Shown here: positions 59,301 through 64,000 of the stretch, piece after piece
Layout: each line of letters starts with the position of its first letter
Position numbering within the stretch: the first letter of the stretch is position 1
Assembly (NCBI GenBank): GCA_947683625.1
Contig: CANTUR010000069.1
Location: 5,332,001-5,396,000, forward strand
Reading direction: 5' to 3'
DNA: 64,000 nt
Origin: Mallotus nudiflorus
Taxonomy: Eukaryota > Streptophyta > Magnoliopsida > Malpighiales > Euphorbiaceae
Translations under genes and position numbers: made by a program
The notes under the pieces: model-generated
What the model saw: only the letters and a program-made list of their open reading frames with translations
Databases searched by the model: none
Told to the model about the DNA's origin: nothing

Positions 59301-62215
59301 TTCTGTAGGAAGAACTTGAAAAAGAAGGAATTTGGGACTTTGATCGCCTAACCCATCCATATATTCGGAAAGAATTTTTACAGGTTATTGAATTTTCTTG
59401 TTTTCCTTATCCTGGTTTCTTTGAACAAATATTAATTTATTTGATTTGACTTATGAAGTAACTAGATGAAATAAGCATGCAATTTACTTGTATATATTTC
59501 TCATTTTATTGTAGGAAAAACTTGGAGCTTCATGGACTCTTATTGCTGCAAATTTTCTGAATGAGCTTCAAAAGGGCCACTATGAGGTGAGAACCATAGT
59601 TTAGTTGGAAGCTTTCTGTGGCTAATTTTTCTGCATTTTTACTTTATGATTTCTTAATTGCTTGAGGGATAGCTGATATTGAATCTCTGTGTTTGTTTGA
59701 GTAAATGAAGACGTACAATAGCAAGTCTTGTATATTGAAAACTATTGCTCTTTTCACTTTCATTTTTCATTACTCCTTATTGCCCTTTTCACTTTCATTT
59801 TTCATTACTCCTTATTGCCCTTTTCACTTTTGTCTCTATTACTTATGTTTCATTACATTTCCTGAATCCTTCTTGCTTACTGCCTTTTACTTTGGCTCCT
59901 GCCATCTACTAAATTTCAAACATGCTAAAATAGCAACATTTGGAAAATTTGTATTGCTGATATATTTACATTGTTAAATGCTATATGATCAAACAGTTGG
60001 AAGAAATATTTATGTAATGTAAAAATGATACGTAAAATAAACTGCTGAACATTTAAATTGTCATATCCATGTTGTTGAAAGTTTGTGGTCTGTTATATGA
60101 GAACAATATAGATGCAGACACTTTATTGATTTAGTTACACTGCGCATATGTGCTGATATGTGATTGGGGCAAACTGCAAGTATATAGGTCACACAAGTAA
60201 TATAAAGATAAAGTAGAGTGTCAATACTGAAATTACTTGGTTAATTACTTTTGTAACCTAATTATTAATTTTAAAAGAAGAATTATATAGATCTAAAAGT
60301 AATCTCAAACTAATTCTCAAATTAAACATAGAAACAATCAATAATAATGTAAATACTAAGACTTTTCTTTTCACTTGGATTAAATAATAAATTGTTAATC
60401 TATATATTCCAATCTGACTTCAAGTTGCGTGCGATACTGCCACTAAATATCCTATAATTATTTTTCAAGCAATTATAAGATATATTAAGTAAATATAATT
60501 GTTAATATATCTTAAGTAAATATAATTGTTAATTAAAACTTATGGACTCCATCTCGCTAAAATTATTTAACAAATCCTTAATTAAACTTAAGCTCAAAAG
60601 GTGAACATGCAATGCTAACATTCAATATGCATCTCTACTCAGTGTTGAAGTCAATAGGTTATGTTCTATATCCTGAGTATATTCAATCTCTTAATTTATA
60701 TATACTTAATAAATCAAACAGTTAATGACCATTTAAAAAGTTTTAAGCATAAAAACAAAGACCTAGATGCAAAAACCTTGAAATAGATTGAAATAATAAA
60801 CAAGTATTCAATACATCACCAAATTACTAGGAAAATCCTAACACAAATGAATCTAGCTACTCATGATGCTGAAAACAAAATAAAATAAAAATTTCACGAA
60901 TATTTTACAAATAAATCCAAAGAGGTAACAAAAAAATCTTGACTAGAAAATCTCCTATTACTCTTTTCTTCGAATGGTTGAAACTCTTGAGAAGATCTCC
61001 TAAAACTTGGAAGCTAGCAAATTAATCTAAAGAATGATGATATGAAGAATGCTCTAGACACCTTATCATATCTCCCTCTAGCTCCTTTAGGTTGCTTTTA
61101 TAAAAGTTTTAAAGATACGTACTAAACTCTTATTGGTATTACTTTAATCACTTTATCCATCTACAAGTTGTATGCTAATGCATGGCTGTGCACTATTGAA
61201 GCACACCCATGTAAGACTAAAGCGCTGCTACTTTCTGTTTTAAGCATGGCCGTGCATTGTCAATGTCCATGAATATATTCTAGCACGCTTGGCACCCAAC
61301 TGTGCACAATTGGTTACATTGTGCCTGATTTTCGACACATCACTTGGCCATGCACTTATGACGCACACCTATGCTTATTCCTTTACATTGACTTTGACTT
61401 TTCTTCTAAGGATGGCAAACACTCGTTATTTGAAAGAGCATGCCTGTGCACTAGCTAATTTTCACTTTGCAAGTTCCAACTTCAATAAGGATCCAAACAC
61501 TTCAAATCAACTTAGATTATAATTCCTACCAGCAAAAGAGAGAAAAACACATCAGACATGTCAATGCAAATAAAAACTCCGAGCAAAACAATATTCTTAA
61601 ATGAAAGATAATCTTGAAATTAATAACACTGATTTAAAAAAAATTCATATAAATCTTAATAAAATCATACTCAAAATTTACAATGCTAAATTCATGTTAG
61701 TTCCGTAAATCGAGCACCAGAAAATCTGACGGTGAGATGCAGAGTTAGACCATGTTCCAGGAGCATCGCAGTGCTTCATTGACTGCTTGCAATTTATTAT
61801 CTTCTGCTTGCAAGATTAAGAGCATTATCTTATTAATATTGAGATATTATGCCAAGTAGTCTTAACATATTCTCCTATTTATATTTTAGTTCAAGGAGGA
61901 CTGTAACACAGAGAAAAAAATTGCTTCAAAGTTGAACATTTTGGCAGCAAAGTCCTTGCTGGAAAGTGAGGAAAAGATATGTCGTGATCTCTTCGACATT
62001 CTAAAGGTTATTTAACATAAATAGCACTGGGTGTTTACTATGTTTCTTGACATTCAAATTCTGTTCCTATTACTAGTTCCTCTAAAAGGCTTTTAATCTG
62101 TTCAATTATGTTTTCAGAATATAGTTCTTATAAGAGATCCAGAGCATTCAAGGAAATTTTATCCTCGTTTCAACCTTGAGGATACTTCAAGTTTCCAAGA
62201 TCTGGATGACCACAG
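50306..62215 (+). CDS. DPE2: 4-alpha-glucanotransferase DPE2 (disproportionating enzyme 2), 5' seventeen exons
   Basis: Cytosolic GH77 enzyme that splits maltose exported from chloroplasts at night, freeing one glucose and passing the other to a glycan. Exons: 50306-50650, 52881-52995, 53112-53167, 53287-53414, 53511-53637, 53723-53919, 54427-54505, 54660-54698, 57785-57904, 58100-58201, 58435-58518, 58680-58922, 59015-59140, 59309-59383, 59515-59586, 61890-62006, 62118-62215. They join in frame into 707 codons; plant DPE2 is about 950 residues, so the 3' end is outside. Residues about 12-150 and 155-257 are two CBM20-type starch-binding modules (TQWGQSLVVCGSEPILGSW and VYVIGSIAKLGQWKV); GH77 starts at MPWRGAGVAIPMFSVRS. 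The nucleophile Asp is D556 in YRIDHILGFF. The acid/base region (GEDLG) lies beyond the window. Intron 4 appears to be AT-AC; all others are GT-AG. Confidence 0.93.
50745..51260. repeat. 258-bp tandem duplication in DPE2 intron 1
   Basis: Two adjacent copies (50745-51002 and 51003-51260) share runs such as GAACATAGCTTA, GATAAGTTGTGTGAACTTCT, CATTCATTCTTTTCCTTTCC and GGTACATAACGAAGCAGC. They differ at a modest number of sites. The duplicated part creates long false reading frames on both strands. Confidence 0.9.
51871..52240. mobile_element. Tourist-like (PIF/Harbinger) MITE in DPE2 intron 1
   Basis: A 370-bp non-coding element. The left end reads GGCTCCATTTATTTGC and the right end, reverse-complemented, GGTTCCATTTGTTTGC. 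Both ends are flanked by TTA (51868-51870 and 52241-52243), the 3-bp target duplication of PIF/Harbinger elements. Inner parts are rich in GGAAAATATTTT and its complement, giving long foldback potential. Confidence 0.8.
53415..53510 (+). other. Candidate U12-type AT-AC intron (DPE2 intron 4)
   Basis: The intron begins ATATCCTTTT, identical to the U12 AT-AC 5' splice consensus ATATCCTTT, and ends GGTTTAC. A branch-like TTCGTTAAC (consensus TTCCTTAAC) lies at 53493-53501, with its A about ten bases from the end, the spacing U12 introns need. Splicing here joins ATG-AA to A-TAT and gives FPMKYRYCKYNEAGN, which fits DPE2. No GT-AG pair nearby restores the frame and these residues. Confidence 0.85.
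54177..54464. repeat. 144-bp tandem duplication that copies the exon 7 acceptor
   Basis: GAATTTCATGGCTTGATTTT starts copies at 54177 and 54321. Each ends with TTGGGCCCTGCAG followed by TTCCCTATCTGTT, the acceptor and start of exon 7. The real acceptor ends at 54426; the decoy ends at 54282. The decoy copy has 38 bases of exon-like sequence and no donor. Confidence 0.92.
54699..57784. other. DPE2 intron 8, enlarged by repeats
   Basis: A 3.1 kb intron. A diverged tandem duplication of about 164 bp lies at 54836-55150 (GAGTATAATGGTCATTTTTT against GAGTATAATGATAATTTTTT; shared TTAATATTCGATTTTGA). From 56505 to 56940 there is a set of imperfect repeats of TGTTGGAAAGTCCATGGGCC plus TAGAGAGTCTCACT (near 56510, 56551, 56684, 56788 and truncated later), interleaved with two copies of GGGCTGAGCCAAACTTCCAC. 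These look like pieces of a small repetitive element. No coding content. Confidence 0.6.
59587..61889. other. DPE2 intron 15, probably carrying an LTR-like insertion
   Basis: The intron is 2.3 kb. A 35-bp tandem repeat (TTGCCCTTTTCACTTTCATT plus TTTCATTACTCCTTA, about 2.5 units) lies at 59744-59840. From about 60130 to 61740 the DNA looks like an inserted LTR or non-autonomous element: AT-rich, with imperfect GCATGGCCGTGCA and GCACACCCATG phrases at 61180-61380, and no host features. Termini and target duplication were not found, so the call is tentative. Confidence 0.35.
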
Positions 62216-64000
62216 GTACTTTAATCATGATTGGCCCTGAATCACCCGAATTTTTTTTTTTTGTTGCATATATGAATGAAGAAACTAGAACTTTTCCATT
62301 ACACTACTAAGGTAATCATGCAGAGAATTATTGACTAAACTAGAACTTTTAACTTTATACCATGAGTGCTGAGTGCTGTTCATGTCTAAGGTCAGAATTT
62401 TGTTTGGTCCATAATTCTCTCCATGCTTGGCACTAGTAGCCGACAATGATGAGCTCTTGACTTTTGTACAAATGATTGTAGTGGGTTATTATAATCGTAG
62501 TAATTTCTACTGCTTGGTACGCTTGTTGTTTCTGAGATGGGTTTTGCCTAATGAGTTTAGTGGCTTTTAAGATTGGTGATTTCTTTTTGGTGGTTTTGAG
62601 GAGCTGACTTATTCAGTAGCAATTTAGGTGAGTCGAGATGGAAACAAAGAAGCACAATGTGGTTTTTCATTATTATTAAATTGTTGTGGGCCTAGGAGAG
62701 TCAGGTTTAGCTTATGAACACACTCACATGAGTGGGGTTGGAACCTCTCGCACAAAATGAGTTAAATTGTTGAAATGCTTGATCTTCACACACATCTTAT
62801 ATCTTTACTGTATGATTTCACCATCGTACTAGTGCACCTATTTCACGTTTATGCATTCTATTCAGCACATTTATATGTGTGTCCTCACTTTGTCATCTTA
62901 ATATTTTGGACATGAACTTATTTATCAGTTACCATGTGTTATTGTCAGACGAAATGCAGAATTGTAACTTAACTTACTGGGTATGTTATGATTCTTTAAA
63001 GATCCTGTTGCATACCTGCACTTCAATGATCGTCCTTTCTACTGCTCCTTCCCATGATTCCTTTGTGGAACCTCAATCTTGTTTCAGTCTCCCCTTGCAT
63101 TTCTATTATCCTAATCCATATATCCTCCAGCAGTTTTACTTAATTTGAAATTCATACACTATAAGGTGCTTCTCTATCACTCAAGTTTCTCCTTTATCAG
63201 CAAAGGTTCTTATCAACCTCAAATTGGGTCTCATTTATTGGACCTATGTTTTTAAATTGGCATCATGCATCAGCTTTGTTAATTTTTCTGAATAAAATTG
63301 ATAAAATGGAAGGGCTTCAGGATGATTTTTTATGTAAGCCAATTGAAATTATTTACTCTTTTAGATTATAGTTAACAGTCTGTGCACTTTGAAATGTGTC
63401 TTTCAACACAATTATGTACTTGATAGATGCTCTGTCCATTCCAACCCCTGTCATCGAATCTGTATTAGGATGCTTTCATATTGCCTTTTCTATATTGGCA
63501 AAACATCTTTTGGAGTTTTCTTGCTTTGCCTCTTTGTACACTTCTTTATTTGCCCTCTTATGAGAAATAGTTCCTCTAGAGTAGATTTTTCAGTAGATTG
63601 TCCTAGCACGAGATGCTAAATTAATTTTCGGAGATTGCTGTGTCGAAGTTCCATGTATTCCATTGCTATATTGTCAAGATTAAAGGGTTTCATATGATGG
63701 CAGAGGTTATCCTCAACTCTGTAGCTTATAACCAAACATCCTTTCAGTGGATCCAAAAAAAGGTGATTCAGAATATCTGGTTGGAAATGAGTGCTACTTC
63801 TGTAACCCAGTTATTTGTTTGGCCTTTTTACAGATGTATGCTACAATTCTTGACTGGTGTCTCATGTTGACATGTGGTGTAGTTTGACCTTCATTTTTAA
63901 ATTCCTGCTTTCATTTCTATTCTCTCTATAATTTATTTTTCATCTGTTAGTGAATTAGATGAAGTCAATTTATCTTCTTCATTGCGTTCTACCTTTTGCT
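62216..64000 (+). other. DPE2 intron 17 (open at window end)
   Basis: After the donor at 62216 (CACAG|GTACTT) no further DPE2 exon is recognisable up to the window edge. The next coding residues expected, after Asp-Asp-His-Ser, should encode a Leu-Tyr-Tyr-Asp-Tyr-rich segment, and I see none. Short plus-strand frames at 62879, 63389 and 63640 show no resemblance to known proteins. Confidence 0.6.

Noticed and set aside
59744..59840. A coding repeat within the frame at 59705-59977
   Set aside because: It is a 35-bp intronic tandem repeat in C/T-rich DNA between DPE2 exons 15 and 16.

Overview
The window is nuclear DNA of a eudicot plant: AT-rich, with short plant-type introns in a split gene, and about 45 kb of nested LTR retrotransposons between two host genes. 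On the left is an intact single-exon RING-H2 E3 ubiquitin ligase of the RHC1A type (1068-1997, +). On the right is the 5' part of DPE2, the cytosolic 4-alpha-glucanotransferase that handles maltose from leaf starch at night (17 exons seen, 50306-62215, +; the gene runs off the window). From memory, the Arabidopsis homologues are neighbours (At2g40830 and At2g40840), so this looks like a conserved gene pair forced apart by transposons.

From left to right the transposon block holds four layers. (1) A SIRE-like copia LTR with primer site and the start of gag (4724-5592, +), whose gag resumes at 21456. (2) A complete but decayed copia element on the minus strand (5593-21455, 1.5 kb LTRs, TAGAT target duplication) that split that gag. 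(3) A decayed Ty3-gypsy chromovirus on the minus strand (8645-15842, 0.88 kb LTRs, CATGG target duplication) that split the copia reverse transcriptase. (4) After more relic DNA (22.1-32.0 kb, including a plus-strand Tat/Ogre-type primer site and gag remnant, a 120-bp tandem repeat and a third copy of the copia LTR), a 17.3 kb Tat/Ogre-like gypsy element on the minus strand (32023-49312).

The 17.3 kb element is the most unusual object. Its gag-protease-RT-RNase H-second RNase H-integrase run leftwards (46402 to 40202). Between integrase and 3' LTR it carries two broken, intron-containing plant-type genes in the opposite direction: a plant mobile domain (PMD) relic (35483-38115) and a DUF7745-like relic (38589-39660). 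The element also carries arrays of a roughly 20-bp palindromic unit built on GAGGCGATCGCCTC in both LTRs, inside the first PMD intron and just before the DUF7745 start. Two further minisatellites lie beside its 3' LTR.

In DPE2, all seventeen exons join in frame. One intron (53415-53510) begins ATATCC and ends AC, with a branch-site-like TTCGTTAAC at the expected distance, so it is a candidate U12-type AT-AC intron. Intron 6 holds a 144-bp tandem duplication that copies the acceptor and first 38 bases of exon 7, making a decoy splice site. Introns 1, 8 and 15 are swollen by a Tourist-like MITE, tandem duplications and repeats. No tRNA, rRNA, organellar insert or CRISPR array was seen. All calls rest on reading the sequence; no similarity search was run.
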